This document shows, in pieces, positions 1 to 11,323 of a stretch of DNA of 64,000 nt. How positions within the stretch are numbered: the stretch's first letter is position 1; every line of letters begins with the position of its first letter. Below the pieces are notes generated by a model. The model ran no database searches. It saw only the letters and a list, made by a program, of their open reading frames with translations, and was not told the origin of the DNA. The stretch is from Massilia varians. GTDB lineage: Bacteria > Pseudomonadota > Gammaproteobacteria > Burkholderiales > Burkholderiaceae_D. The stretch spans positions 1,365,001 through 1,429,000 of the forward strand of contig NZ_AP026966.1 in NCBI RefSeq assembly GCF_027923905.1, written 5' to 3'. Position numbers and translations under genes: made by a program.

Positions 1-10
1 CAACAAAGCG

Positions 11-39
11 TTCACGGGTCAAGATTTTTTAAATACAAT
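11..39 (+). promoter_or_regulatory. Probable ftsZ promoter
   Basis: TTCACG at 11-16 and TACAAT at 34-39 are separated by 17 bases, a sigma70-like pair. The transcript would start near 46 and carry a leader of about 80 bases with a GC-rich self-complementary stretch (around 66-87) before the ftsZ start. The gene upstream (ftsA in relatives) is outside the window. Confidence 0.5.
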
Positions 40-124
40 CGCTACTTCCGGTTTTCAAGGCTCTGCCAGGGGCCTGGCTCCAGCCTTGAAACGGAAGCGG
101 CAACTTAAAAATTGGGAGTTCGAT

Positions 125-1321
125 ATGGAGTTCGATATGGTCGATAACGCAGCACTGGGAACCGTTATCAAAGTTGTCGGCGTCGGCGGCGCTGGCGGCA
201 ACGCGGTTCAGCACATGATCAACAAGGGTGTGTCCGGTGTCGAGTTCATCGCCGCAAACACGGATGCGCAGGCACTTGCCGCGTCGAGCGCAAACAACAT
301 CATCCAGATCGGCGAGACCGGCCTGGGCGCGGGCATGCGTCCGGAAGTGGGCCGCCAGCTCGCCGAGCAGTCGCGTTCGCGCATCGAAGATGCGCTGCGC
401 GGCGCGCACATGGTCTTCATCGCTGCCGGCATGGGCGGCGGCACCGGCACCGGCGCCGCGCCGATCGTCGCCGAAGTGGCCAAGACCATGGGTGCACTGA
501 CCGTTGCCGTGGTCTCCAAGCCGTTCTCCTACGAAGGCGACAAGTGCATGCAGGTCGCTGAAGCCGGCCTGGAAGAGCTGACCAAGCACGTCGACTCCCT
601 GATCGTCATCCTGAACGAGAAGCTGGAAGACATCTACGAAGACGAGTCGATGCTCGACTGGATGAAGCACGCCGACGACGTCCTGAACAACGCCGTCGCC
701 GGTATCGCCGAGATCATCAACGTGCCGGGCCACATCAACGTCGACTTCAACGACGTGAAGACCATCATGAGCGAGCAGGGCAAGGCCATGATGGGCACCG
801 CGACCGCCGCGGGCGTGGACCGTGCGCGCATCGCCGCCGAGCAGGCCGTGGCTTCGCCGCTGCTGGACGGCATCGACCTGTCGGGCGCCAAGGGCGTGCT
901 GGTCAACGTGACCGCAAGCCGTGGCCTGAAGGGCAAGGAGATCAAGGAAGTCATGGCCGCCGTGCGCGCCTTCGCCGCACCGGATGCCTCGATCGCACAG
1001 GGCATCGCCTACGACGACGCCATGGGCGACGAGCTGCGCGTGACCGTGGTCGCGACCGGCCTGGGCAAGAACAAGAAGATGCAGCTGGTGCAGCCGCAGC
1101 AGATGCTCAAGACCGGCACCTACAACGCCCCGGTGATGGCTGGCGCCTCGACCGTGGCCGGCGGCCTGACCATGGGCCACGCGGGCGGCGACGCCATGGG
1201 CGGCATGAAGCAGCCGGCCGTGTGGCGCCGCGAGCAGGCGTCCGAGCAGGTGCAGGCGATGCAGCGCAACGGCGTCGAGACCTACGACATCCCGGCCTTC
1301 CTGCGCAAGCAGGCTGACTGA
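125..1321 (+). CDS. ftsZ: Cell division protein FtsZ
   Basis: Tubulin-like GTPase that polymerises into the Z ring at midcell. The 398-residue product shows the N-terminal KVVGVGGAGGNAVQHM nucleotide-binding segment, the tubulin signature GGGTGTG near residue 108, the T7-loop motif NVDFNDVK, and the conserved C-terminal peptide DIPAFLRK that binds FtsA and ZipA-type partners. The start chosen is ATG 125 (MEFDMVDN, as in relatives), preceded by GGGAG at 114-118. A second in-frame ATG at 137 has its own GGAG at 127-130, because 12 bases are tandemly duplicated over 116-139. An in-frame TTG at 86 gives a longer frame but has no family support. A strong terminator follows. Confidence 0.97.
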   Translation: MEFDMVDNAALGTVIKVVGVGGAGGNAVQHMINKGVSGVEFIAANTDAQALAASSANNIIQIGETGLGAGMRPEVGRQLAEQSRSRIEDALRGAHMVFIAAGMGGGTGTGAAPIVAEVAKTMGALTVAVVSKPFSYEGDKCMQVAEAGLEELTKHVDSLIVILNEKLEDIYEDESMLDWMKHADDVLNNAVAGIAEIINVPGHINVDFNDVKTIMSEQGKAMMGTATAAGVDRARIAAEQAVASPLLDGIDLSGAKGVLVNVTASRGLKGKEIKEVMAAVRAFAAPDASIAQGIAYDDAMGDELRVTVVATGLGKNKKMQLVQPQQMLKTGTYNAPVMAGASTVAGGLTMGHAGGDAMGGMKQPAVWRREQASEQVQAMQRNGVETYDIPAFLRKQAD

Positions 1322-1341
1322 TTCAGGATGACTGAATGAAG

Positions 1342-1369
1342 AAGGGCCAGCGACATGCTGGCCCTTTTT
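1342..1369 (+). terminator. ftsZ rho-independent terminator
   Basis: Ten-base stem AAGGGCCAGC / GCTGGCCCTT with a five-base loop, followed by a T run to 1369, 21 bases after the ftsZ stop. Confidence 0.9.
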
Positions 1370-1375
1370 GTATTT

Positions 1376-1480
1376 GTAGGGTGGGCGGGTCTCCCGCCCA
1401 GGCGGTCAGCCATCTTCAGCACTGACGCGACTAATCATTCTTCGCGTATCACCGCGTGGGCGGCAAGCCGCCCACCCTAC
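1376..1480. repeat. GTAG-type REP doublet (REPIN), copy 1
   Basis: About 105 bases bounded by GTAGGGTGGGCGG at 1376 and its complement ending CCCACCCTAC at 1480. Each end folds into a small GC hairpin (GGGCGGGTCTCCCGCCC; GGGCGGCAAGCCGCCC). GTAG-headed imperfect palindromes in inverted pairs are the hallmark of REP sequences mobilised by RAYT transposases. Three related copies occur at 25032, 52796 and 54843. No RAYT gene is in the window. It fills the ftsZ to peroxiredoxin gap. Confidence 0.85.
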
Positions 1481-1552
1481 AACCCCCTTTCTGCAGACTC
1501 AGTCAACATCGGCGATAATTGCCAGATTCTCAAAACTGAAGGAGCACACCCC

Positions 1553-2056
1553 ATGACCATCCAGATCGGCGACCGCCTGCCGGAAGGCACCCTGTCGGAA
1601 TTCATCGAAACCGAAACCGCCGGCTGCTCGCTGGGTCCAAACACGTTCCAGGTCGCTGATCTGGCCAAGGGCAAGAAGATCGTGATCTTCGGCCTGCCGG
1701 GCGCCTTTACCCCGACCTGCTCGGCCCAGCACGTGCCTGGCTACGTCAAGCATGCCGATGATTTGCGCGCCAAGGGTGTCGACGAAATCTGGTGCATCTC
1801 GGTCAACGACGCCTTCGTGATGGGCGCCTGGGGCCGCGACCAGAAGGCCACCGGCATCGTGCGCATGATGGCCGACGGTAACGGCGACTACTCGAAGGCC
1901 CTGGGTCTGGACGCCGACTTCTCGAAGCACGGCATGGGCACCCGCTGCAAGCGCTACTCGATGCTGGTCGAAGACGGCGTCGTCAAGGCGCTGAACGTCG
2001 AAACCGCCGGCTTCGAAGTCTCGAGCGCCGAAAAGATGCTGGAACAACTGGGCTGA
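1553..2056 (+). CDS. Peroxiredoxin (Prx5-like)
   Basis: Thiol peroxidase of 167 residues that reduces hydrogen and organic peroxides in the cytoplasm. The peroxidatic cysteine lies in the typical PGAFTPTCSAQHVPGY segment (P-x3-T-x2-C). The C-terminal half has GLGADFSKHGMGTRCKRYS-like features (here KHGMGTRCKRYS) seen in the Prx5/AhpE-like group, usually glutaredoxin or glutathione dependent. ATG 1553 is chosen because GGAG lies at 1541-1544; the frame is open upstream into the REP doublet but that stretch is not protein-like. The gene stands alone between two terminators. A gene of this family commonly follows ftsZ in Burkholderiales. Confidence 0.92.
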   Translation: MTIQIGDRLPEGTLSEFIETETAGCSLGPNTFQVADLAKGKKIVIFGLPGAFTPTCSAQHVPGYVKHADDLRAKGVDEIWCISVNDAFVMGAWGRDQKATGIVRMMADGNGDYSKALGLDADFSKHGMGTRCKRYSMLVEDGVVKALNVETAGFEVSSAEKMLEQLG

Positions 2057-2072
2057 TCGGCCGCACTCCTGC

Positions 2073-2098
2073 AAACGGCGCCGCGGCGCCGTTTTTTT
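2073..2098 (+). terminator. Terminator after peroxiredoxin gene
   Basis: Near-perfect palindrome AAACGGCGCC / GGCGCCGTTT (2073-2094) with a run of T to 2098. Confidence 0.88.
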
Positions 2099-2120
2099 GT
2101 CCTTGAACCGTTTGATCGCC

Positions 2121-3008
2121 ATGCCCCTGAAACGACCCGCCGGCAACCTCTACAGCATCTACGCGATGGTGCTGGCCGTGTTCATGTTCGCGCTGATGGA
2201 TACGGTGATGAAAGTGCTGTCCCAGACCTATCCGGCGATCCAGGTGGCCGCGTTGCGCTCGCTCACCTCGCTGCCGCTGATCGCCGTCTACGTTGGCATC
2301 AAGGTCGGCTACGGCGACATCTTCCGCATCCGCTGGCCGCTGCATATCCTGCGCGCGGTGCTCGGCATCGCCATGCTCAGCTTCTTCGCCTTCGGCATCC
2401 GCAAGCTCTCGCTGGCCGAGGCCTATACGATCTTCTTCATCGCCCCGGCAATCATCACCGCGCTCTCGGTCTGGTTTTTGAAAGAGCGCGTCGACCTGGC
2501 GCGCTGGATCGCCATCGGGGTGGGACTGTGCGGCGTGCTGGTGGTGCTGCGCCCGAGCGGCGCCGGCTTTCTCACCATCGGCGGCCTGGCTGTGCTGGGC
2601 GCGGCCGCGATGTACGCGGTCTCGGCGATCACGGTCGGCATCCTGGCCAGGACCGACCGCAGCGAGCACATGGTGTTCTGGCTGATGCTCATGATGTCGA
2701 TCGGCGCCGGCCTGCTGGCGGCGCCGGGGTGGGTTGGCATGCGGATGAGCGACATTCCGCTGTTGCTGGGCCTGGCCCTGAGCGGCTTCATCGGCCAGCT
2801 GGCCATCACCGAAGCCTTTGCCCGGGGCGATGCCTCGAGCGTGGCGCCCTTCGAATACACGGCCCTGGCCTGGGCGGTCGGCCTTGACTGGCTGCTGTGG
2901 CAGACCCTGCCGGACGGCTGGACGGTGGTGGGCGCGGCAATCATCATCGGCAGCGGTATGTATCTGATTCGCCACGAAAAAGTCCACGTGGAGTCGGATC
3001 ATCCGTAA
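2121..3008 (+). CDS. DMT-family (EamA) inner-membrane transporter
   Basis: A 295-residue membrane protein with about ten hydrophobic segments arranged as two EamA repeats. The first repeat ends with the typical AYTIFFIAPAIITALSVWFLKERV segment (the family pattern of small residues plus an acidic-basic pair), and the second carries YTALAWAVGLDWLLW. DMT transporters of this type export or import small metabolites, often amino acids; the substrate cannot be read from sequence. ATG 2121 is preferred over the upstream TTG at 2097, which overlaps the preceding terminator. No strong ribosome binding site is visible. It lies alone, 49 bases upstream of lpxC. Confidence 0.85.
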   Translation: MPLKRPAGNLYSIYAMVLAVFMFALMDTVMKVLSQTYPAIQVAALRSLTSLPLIAVYVGIKVGYGDIFRIRWPLHILRAVLGIAMLSFFAFGIRKLSLAEAYTIFFIAPAIITALSVWFLKERVDLARWIAIGVGLCGVLVVLRPSGAGFLTIGGLAVLGAAAMYAVSAITVGILARTDRSEHMVFWLMLMMSIGAGLLAAPGWVGMRMSDIPLLLGLALSGFIGQLAITEAFARGDASSVAPFEYTALAWAVGLDWLLWQTLPDGWTVVGAAIIIGSGMYLIRHEKVHVESDHP

Positions 3009-3045
3009 GGACGGCATGCCCTCAGCGGGCCAATAAACGCTGGGC

Positions 3046-3051
3046 TATAAT
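3046..3051 (+). promoter_or_regulatory. -10 element of lpxC, close to the start codon
   Basis: A perfect TATAAT ends seven bases before the lpxC ATG at 3058, so transcription would begin at or next to the start codon. No clear -35 is seen at the usual spacing, and no Shine-Dalgarno sequence lies before the ATG. See the leaderless-mRNA finding. Confidence 0.55.
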
Positions 3052-3057
3052 CGTCGG

Positions 3058-3993
3058 ATGCTGAAACAACGAACCATCAAACAGGTCGTCCGCACCACCG
3101 GTGTCGGCGTCCATTCCGGCACCAAGGTCGAACTGACCCTGCGTCCGGCGCCGCCGGGCGCCGGCATCACCTTCCGCCGCGTCGACTACGATCCCATCGT
3201 CGCCATCCCGAGCGCGGCCGACGTGGTCGGCGAGACCCGCATGGCCACCGTCCTGATCCGGGACGGGGCGCGCGTCTCCACCGTCGAGCACCTGATGTCG
3301 GCCTGCGCGGGCCTGGGCATCGACAACCTGACCGTGGACGTGACGGCCGAGGAGATCCCGATCATGGACGGTTCGGCGGCTTCCTTCGTGTTCCTGCTGC
3401 AGCAGGCCGGCCTGGAAGAGCAGGACGCGCCGAAGCGCTTCATCCGCGTGCTCAAGGACGTCGAGATCCGCCAGGGCAGCGGCAACAACGAGAAGTGGGC
3501 GCGCCTGTCGCCGTATGACGGCTTCAAGCTCGACTTCTTCATCGAATTCAACCACCCGGCCGTGGACGGCACCATGCAGCGCGCCTCGGTGGATTTCGGC
3601 GACGTCTCCTACGTGCACGACGTGGCGCGCGCGCGCACCTTCGGCTTCATGCAGGACGTGGAAACCCTGCGCGGCATGGGCCTGGCGCGCGGCGGTTCGC
3701 TGGAAAACGCGATCGTGATGGACGAGTACCGCATCCTGAATGCGGACGGACTGCGCTACGAGGACGAGTTTGTGCGCCACAAGATCCTGGACGCGATCGG
3801 CGACCTGTATATCGTCGGCCACCCGCTGCTGGCCAGCTACACGGCCCATAAGTCGGGCCATGCGCTCAACAACGAGCTGCTGCGCAAACTGCTGGCGACC
3901 CCGGATGCCTACGAATGGGTGGAGTTCGATTCGCTGAGCGAGGCGCCGCCTTCCTACCTGCGGCAGATGACGCGGGAGTGGGCGCAGATGTGA
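3058..3993 (+). CDS. lpxC: UDP-3-O-acyl-N-acetylglucosamine deacetylase
   Basis: Zinc enzyme for the committed step of lipid A synthesis, removing acetate from UDP-3-O-acyl-GlcNAc. The 311-residue product has the usual family length. Zinc ligands are visible: H78 in STVEHLMSA, and H241 and D245 in the HKILDAIGD motif. The N-terminal MLKQRTIK and [16 protein letters not shown] match betaproteobacterial LpxC, which fixes the start at ATG 3058 even though no ribosome binding site precedes it. It converges with dciA across a hairpin. In Burkholderiales lpxC normally lies between ftsZ and secA, as here. Confidence 0.97.
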   Translation: MLKQRTIKQVVRTTGVGVHSGTKVELTLRPAPPGAGITFRRVDYDPIVAIPSAADVVGETRMATVLIRDGARVSTVEHLMSACAGLGIDNLTVDVTAEEIPIMDGSAASFVFLLQQAGLEEQDAPKRFIRVLKDVEIRQGSGNNEKWARLSPYDGFKLDFFIEFNHPAVDGTMQRASVDFGDVSYVHDVARARTFGFMQDVETLRGMGLARGGSLENAIVMDEYRILNADGLRYEDEFVRHKILDAIGDLYIVGHPLLASYTAHKSGHALNNELLRKLLATPDAYEWVEFDSLSEAPPSYLRQMTREWAQM

Positions 3994-4002
3994 TGCGCCC
4001 GC

Positions 4003-4031
4003 AACACCTTCATGGCTTGCCTGAAGGTGTT
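4003..4031. terminator. Hairpin between lpxC and dciA
   Basis: AACACCTTCA (4003-4012) pairs with TGAAGGTGTT (4022-4031) around a nine-base loop, between two convergent genes. The T tract is short, so it may act as a weak bidirectional terminator. Confidence 0.6.
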
Positions 4032-4046
4032 GTTAGAAGCGCTACA

Positions 4047-4514
4047 TTACTTGCGCTTCTCGGCCAGCCTGCGCAAGGCCGCCACCAGATCCTTGTTCTG
4101 GTTGGTGTCTTCCAGCGACTCGGCCAGTTCCTCGAATGCCTGCACCGCCGTCTTCGGCAACTCCAGGGTGCGCATCTGCGGCTTTTGGTCCGGCATGGCG
4201 CGTCCCACCTGCACCTTCAGCCGGACCGATTCCACCGCCCAGCCGCGCTGCGCCAGCGCCGACTGCAGCTTGGGCAGCATCTGCTTCATCCTCGCCGCAA
4301 CGGCCGAACTCGGCACAGCCAGCACCAGCGCCCCGTCCTGGAACGAGATCACGTCGGTATTGCCGGCCATGACCGGCAGGATGGCGGCGCAGTCGGACTG
4401 CAGGCGCGCCATCCGCATTGCGGCGGGCAGGAGGCTGGCCATGCGGTCGTCCTTGCGCAGGAAGTCCGTCGCGACGATCGAGGTCTGCCGGTTCTTGGTA
4501 CCGTAGATATGCAC
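4047..4514 (-). CDS. dciA: DciA-type DUF721 protein
   Basis: DUF721 proteins of the DciA type help load the replicative helicase DnaB in bacteria without DnaC. The product has the family layout: an N-terminal IYGTKNRQTSIVATDFLRKDDRMASLL segment, then a KH-like domain with VISFQDGALVLAVPSSAVAARM. The C-terminus ends in a basic ALRRLAEKRK tail. The start is uncertain. The frame is open to 4643; GTG 4514 is chosen because it places the conserved HIYGTKNRQTS sequence at the N-terminus, giving 155 residues, but no ribosome binding site is obvious. ATG 4574 would add 20 residues. It sits between lpxC and secA, as in relatives. Confidence 0.8.
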   Translation of the reverse strand: MHIYGTKNRQTSIVATDFLRKDDRMASLLPAAMRMARLQSDCAAILPVMAGNTDVISFQDGALVLAVPSSAVAARMKQMLPKLQSALAQRGWAVESVRLKVQVGRAMPDQKPQMRTLELPKTAVQAFEELAESLEDTNQNKDLVAALRRLAEKRK

Positions 4515-4811
4515 TGATAAAAAAGGGACAGGGAAAAGGGCCGGAAAGAGCGGATTCGCTATGCCCCGCAACATACCATATTCGCCGCCCGTGCGCGGAC
4601 GGAAGGCCCCGGGAACGTGGTTCCAGGTCCACGTGCAGTGCAATTTGATAACATTCTGCTGTTGAGCAGCCTTGTTATCCGACCCAATGTCCCCAAGTGT
4701 GGCCGGATCGCATGATAAAATCAGTAGCTTTTTGCCATAGGTGGTCTTCGGTAGCTCGTATTGACGGGCGCCCCTGGCTCTTTTTGCGGCGTAATTTTCT
4801 AGAACACAGCA
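4515..4811. other. Region upstream of secA and dciA
   Basis: Divergent gap that should hold the secA and dciA promoters. A TTGACG occurs at 4761-4766 and a TAATTT at 4792, but their spacing (25) is poor. A GATAAAAT at 4714-4721 is a possible -10. No ORF, SecM-like arrest peptide or clear riboswitch was recognised. Confidence 0.4.
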
Positions 4812-7595
<2,784 letters not shown>

Positions 7596-7618
7596 GCACC
7601 AAGTATCGTGTGACAAGT

Positions 7619-7650
7619 AAAACGGCCGGGTGAAAACCCGGCCGTTTTTT
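7619..7650 (+). terminator. secA terminator
   Basis: Thirteen-base stem AAAACGGCCGGGT / ACCCGGCCGTTTT with a GAAA tetraloop and T run ending near 7650. Confidence 0.93.
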
Positions 7651-7816
7651 CGTTTGAACATGATGTTTGTGCTGTCGATGGGATGTATGTGAGGCTTCAT
7701 GACAGGCGGCGATTTTTTCTTGGCAAGCTGCTATGCTGAGTTCACCGGCTGCGTTCGGCCGGGCGTGGCCGCAGAAAGTATTCAAATCCTCCCAACTGAT
7801 CGACTCGGAAAAACCA

Positions 7817-8140
7817 ATGGAATTGTCTAGACCGATTGAGCTTCCACTCACACGTGACTCAGTGATTCGTGTGCTTACCTACGGTGCCAATCCAGAAGCC
7901 AGCCCGTACAGCCACAAGCAGATCGCTGAGTGGTGCGATCGGTTTTGATGTCAGTATCTTGATATTGACGCTGAGCCAGCAATAGAAGAGTTGCTACCTG
8001 TATTGACCGATGTCGATGCGCAGTGGGAACTCTATCTCGTGAACACATACTCGATCGACGAGCTACGTTCGAGATCGTTTGATGACGAGGCCATGCCCGT
8101 GCAATGGTTTCGCGACTGGCTCAAAGGAATCGAAAAGTAG
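7817..8140 (+). pseudogene. Small hypothetical gene with one in-frame TGA
   Basis: From ATG 7817 the frame encodes 43 residues ending IAEWCDRF, then TGA at 7946-7948. The same frame then stays open for 63 codons to TAG 8138 and reads as ordinary protein (CQYLDIDAEPAIEELLPVL, then DAQWELYLVNTYSIDEL). One base change from TGG (Trp) to TGA explains this. The product family is not recognised; it is an acidic, soluble protein of about 106 residues if read through. Programmed read-through or selenocysteine is possible in principle, but no SECIS-like stem was identified after the TGA and a Cys follows directly. It lies at the left edge of segment A. Confidence 0.6.
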
Positions 8141-8141
8141 A

Positions 8142-8293
8142 GGTGACTGGGTAACAGCGGCAGACCGCGCCGGCGCACCCGGTTTCCCGGTCTGGCCGTA
8201 TCCAGACTACGCAAGGGCTCGCGTAAGGGGAATGTGATGAGGCTGGAAGAGCTGCAGCCTCACCTGGTCGACGAACTAGACAGGTATGCTTGA
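8142..8293 (+). pseudogene. Remnant of a DUF2750-like gene
   Basis: Frame 8142 onward reads DWVTAADRAGAPGFPVWPYP then DYARARVRG, resembling the PVWPxxxYA core of DUF2750 proteins, and stops at 8226. A second frame then reads RLEELQPHLVDELDRYA up to TGA 8291, resembling the end of the same family. The upstream half and the middle are missing. Assignment rests on remembered family patterns only. Confidence 0.35.
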
Positions 8294-8304
8294 ACGAACA
8301 AGCC

Positions 8305-9408
8305 TCAGACGTAGCGCCGATGGAATCGGCTGCCCAGGCGTGTCAGCACCTCATACCCGATCGTCCCCGCCAGCGCCGCCACCTCGTCCACCGATTGGTG
8401 CGACCCCATCAGCTCGACTTCCGAACCCGGCACTACGCGCTCCGGCGCGATCCCCGTCACATCCAGCGTGATGCTGTCCATCGACACCCGCCCCGCGATC
8501 GGCACCTTGACACCGTCCACGAAGGCGAAGCCGCGTCCCGACAGGGAACGCAACCAGCCGTCGGCATAGCCCACCGCGATGGTGGCGATGCGCTGCTCGC
8601 CGGTGCAGGCGTGGTGCGCGCCATAGCCTACCACGGCGCCATCGCACACGCTGCGCACCTGCACCACGCGCGCATGCAGCGACACCGCCTGCCTGAGCGG
8701 ATTCGGCGTGCCCGGCTGCGGATTGATGCCGTACAGCGCAGCACCCGGGCGCAGCAGGTCGTAGTGGTAGGACGAACCCAGGAACACGCCCGAGGAGTTG
8801 GCCAGGCTGGCCGGCACGCCCGGGAACAGCGCGCGCAGCTCCTCGAAGCGGCGGCGCTGGGCCTCGTTCACGGGGTGCAGGGGCTCGTCGGCGCAGGCCA
8901 GGTGGCTCATCACGAGGGTGGGGCGCACGCCCGCCAGCCAGTCGCGCTCTTTGGACAGCGCCAGCAGGTCTTCCGGCGCCAGGCCCATGCGCGACATGCC
9001 GGTATCCAGCTGGATTGCGGCCGGCAGTTCGCGGTCCAGGGTACGGGCCAGTGCGCGCCATTCCTGGATCTGCCCCGGATCGTTCAGCACCGGGCGCAGG
9101 TCATACTGGAAGCAGTCGCGCGCCGTGCCCGGCGGCGGGCCGTGCAGCACGTAGATCGCGCAATCCTCGGGCACCAGCTGGCGCAGGCGGATGCCTTCCT
9201 CGAGGTGGGCGGTGAAGAAGGTCTTGCAGCCTTCCAGGGCCAGCGCCGGCGCCACCTGTTCCATCCCGAGCCCGTAGGCATCCGCCTTCATGACGGCCGC
9301 GCAGGCTCCCTTGGTCTTGCTGGCCAGCAGCCGGTAATTGTCCCGGATCGCGCCCAGGTCGACCGTCAGCCGCGCCCCCGCGCGGGACGCATCCACAGAA
9401 TCCACCAT
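8305..9408 (-). CDS. alr: Alanine racemase
   Basis: PLP enzyme interconverting L- and D-alanine. The 367-residue product has the fold-III PLP lysine at K41 in AVMKADAYGLG, QLDTGMSRMG, and the second-subunit catalytic tyrosine region VVGYGAHH. It starts seven bases after the dadA stop and is read in the same direction. In this D-amino-acid catabolic setting it may be the catabolic DadX-type paralogue rather than the cell-wall enzyme. It converges with the decayed genes at 7817-8293. Confidence 0.95.
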   Translation of the reverse strand: MVDSVDASRAGARLTVDLGAIRDNYRLLASKTKGACAAVMKADAYGLGMEQVAPALALEGCKTFFTAHLEEGIRLRQLVPEDCAIYVLHGPPPGTARDCFQYDLRPVLNDPGQIQEWRALARTLDRELPAAIQLDTGMSRMGLAPEDLLALSKERDWLAGVRPTLVMSHLACADEPLHPVNEAQRRRFEELRALFPGVPASLANSSGVFLGSSYHYDLLRPGAALYGINPQPGTPNPLRQAVSLHARVVQVRSVCDGAVVGYGAHHACTGEQRIATIAVGYADGWLRSLSGRGFAFVDGVKVPIAGRVSMDSITLDVTGIAPERVVPGSEVELMGSHQSVDEVAALAGTIGYEVLTRLGSRFHRRYV

Positions 9409-9415
9409 GTCCGGA

Positions 9416-10705
9416 TTACGCCTTGATCAGTTCGGGAGAGGCGCCGCGCTGTGGGGTGCCGGCGTAGCGGAACACCGCGAGGTCGTCGGCGCGAATCTGC
9501 GGCTTCTTGCCGCTGACCAGGTCGGCGATGACGCTGGCCGAGCCGCAGGCCATGGTCCAGCCCAGGGTGCCGTGGCCGGTGTTGGTGAACAGGTTGCGCA
9601 GCGGGGTGGCGCCGACCACCGGGGTGCTGTCCGGCGTCATCGGGCGCAGGCCGGTCCAGAAGGATGCCTGGCGGGTGTCGCCGGCGCCCGGGAACAGGTC
9701 GTTGACGACCATTTCCAGGGTTTCGCGGCGCGCCGGGTTCAGGACCTGGCTGTAGCCCGCGATCTCGGCCATGCCGCCCACGCGGATGCGGTCCTCGAAG
9801 CGGGTCACGGCGATCTTGTAGGTCTCGTCCAGGATGGTCGACACCGGGGCGCGGCTCGCGTCCGTGATCGGCACGGTGATCGAGTAGCCCTTGAGCGGGT
9901 AGACCGGCAGCGTGAACTGGTTCTTGAGCAGCAGGCGCGAGTAGCTGCCCAGCGCCAACACGTAGCGGTCGGCAACCAGGGTGCCCTTGTCGGTGCGCAC
10001 GCCGGTGATCTGGTCGCCCGCGATGTCGAGGGCCTGGATGCTGGTATCGAACTCGAAGCGCACGCCCAGGTCGCGCGCCATCGCGGTCAGGCGGGTGGTG
10101 AACATCTGGCAGTCGCCGGTCTCGTCGTTCGGCAGGCGCAGGCCGCCCACCAGGGTGCCGTGACTGCCCAGGGCCGGCTCGGCCTTGCCGAGGTCGTGGC
10201 CGAGCAGCAGTTCATAGTCGACGCCGGCGTCCTTCAGGACCTCGATGTCCTTGCCGGCGCTTTCCAGCTGCTGCTGGGTGCGGAACAGCTGGATCGTGCC
10301 CAGGCTGCGGCCTTCGTATTCGATGCCGGTATCGGCACGCAGCTCGCGGATGCAATCGCGGCTGTACTCGGCCAGGCGCACCATGCGCTCCTTGTTGACC
10401 GCATAGCGGTCGGCGGTGCAGTTACGGTACATCTGCCACATCCACTGCAGCTGGAACAGCGAGCCGTCCGGGCGGATCGCAAGCGGCGCGTGCTTCTGGA
10501 ACAGCCACTTCGCGGCCTTCAGCGGAATGCCTGGCGCCGCCCAGGGCGAGGCATAGCCCGGCGAAATCTGGCCGGCGTTGGCGAAGCTCGTCTCCAGGGC
10601 AGGGCCGGGTTGACGGTCGATGACGGTGACGTCGTGGCCTGCCTTGGCCAGATAGTAAGCGGTGGTCACGCCGACCACGCCGCTGCCCAGTACGAGAACG
10701 CGCAT
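9416..10705 (-). CDS. dadA: D-amino acid dehydrogenase small subunit
   Basis: FAD flavoprotein that oxidises D-alanine and other D-amino acids to keto acids at the inner membrane, passing electrons to the respiratory chain. The start at 10705 gives [20 protein letters not shown], a Rossmann GxGxxG motif directly at the N-terminus. The 429 residues match the family length. Other markers are [22 protein letters not shown] and the C-terminal [13 protein letters not shown]. It is first in a dadA-alr operon and divergent from an Lrp-type gene, which is the common control arrangement. With Alr it converts L-alanine via D-alanine to pyruvate. Confidence 0.96.
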   Translation of the reverse strand: MRVLVLGSGVVGVTTAYYLAKAGHDVTVIDRQPGPALETSFANAGQISPGYASPWAAPGIPLKAAKWLFQKHAPLAIRPDGSLFQLQWMWQMYRNCTADRYAVNKERMVRLAEYSRDCIRELRADTGIEYEGRSLGTIQLFRTQQQLESAGKDIEVLKDAGVDYELLLGHDLGKAEPALGSHGTLVGGLRLPNDETGDCQMFTTRLTAMARDLGVRFEFDTSIQALDIAGDQITGVRTDKGTLVADRYVLALGSYSRLLLKNQFTLPVYPLKGYSITVPITDASRAPVSTILDETYKIAVTRFEDRIRVGGMAEIAGYSQVLNPARRETLEMVVNDLFPGAGDTRQASFWTGLRPMTPDSTPVVGATPLRNLFTNTGHGTLGWTMACGSASVIADLVSGKKPQIRADDLAVFRYAGTPQRGASPELIKA

Positions 10706-10816
10706 GATGTGCCTAGGTCCTGTAAGAAAAGAAGCTAAATTTAGGAAAGATTGCCATGATACAGGTGGTGATGGAATAATGGTTCCTGTTATTACACACG
10801 TTTTCAGTGAAACTTC
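10706..10816. promoter_or_regulatory. dadA / Lrp-type divergent control region
   Basis: AT-rich 111-base gap between divergent genes. It contains an imperfect inverted repeat GGAATAAT - eight bases - TTATTACA at about 10774-10797, a plausible site for the adjacent Lrp-family regulator. No exact operator is established. Confidence 0.45.
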
Positions 10817-11302
10817 ATGCGCGTCCAGAAGAACTCCCACCGCGTCCTCGACAAGATCGACCTGCACATCCTGGCGATCCTCCAGGACGACGCGCGCATC
10901 GTCATGAAAGACCTGGCCGAGCAGGTCGGGCTGTCGCTGACGCCCTGCATCGAACGGGTCAAGCGCATGGAGCGCGACGGCGTGATCAGCGGCTACCACG
11001 CGCGCGTCAATCCGCAGGCCATGGGCCTGCAGATCCTGGTGTTCGTCGAGATCACCCTGCACCAGAAGTCCGAAAAGGCTTTTGATCGCTTCCGCCGCGC
11101 GATGCTCGGCATTCCCGAAGTGATGGAGTGCCACCTCGTATCTGGTGACTTCGACTACCTGATCAAGGCCCGCATCGCGGAAATGTCGGAATACCGCCGC
11201 CTGCTGGGCGAGATCCTGCACGTGGCCGATGCCGGCCAGTCGAAGAGCTATGTGGTGATGGAAGAGCTGAAGGAAACGCTGGCGCTGTCGATTCCGCGCT
11301 GA
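10817..11302 (+). CDS. Lrp/AsnC-family regulator of dadA-alr
   Basis: A 161-residue feast/famine regulator with an N-terminal winged helix-turn-helix ([18 protein letters not shown], then [20 protein letters not shown]) and a C-terminal RAM ligand-binding domain ([18 protein letters not shown]). Divergent placement next to dadA suggests it senses alanine and activates dadA-alr, like DadR or BkdR relatives. The start ATG 10817 gives the usual short basic N-terminus ([15 protein letters not shown]). Confidence 0.92.
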   Translation: MRVQKNSHRVLDKIDLHILAILQDDARIVMKDLAEQVGLSLTPCIERVKRMERDGVISGYHARVNPQAMGLQILVFVEITLHQKSEKAFDRFRRAMLGIPEVMECHLVSGDFDYLIKARIAEMSEYRRLLGEILHVADAGQSKSYVVMEELKETLALSIPR

Positions 11303-11323
11303 ACGGCGCCGCCTCCCTCTCGT

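Noticed and set aside
7946..7948. Selenocysteine at the TGA in the small gene
   Set aside because: No SECIS-like hairpin identified downstream, a tryptophan reads naturally there, and the neighbouring gene is a remnant. The window's formate dehydrogenase uses Cys.
9338..10738. 466-codon plus-strand ORF over dadA
   Set aside because: Antisense shadow of dadA; the minus-strand product has a full FAD-dehydrogenase pattern.
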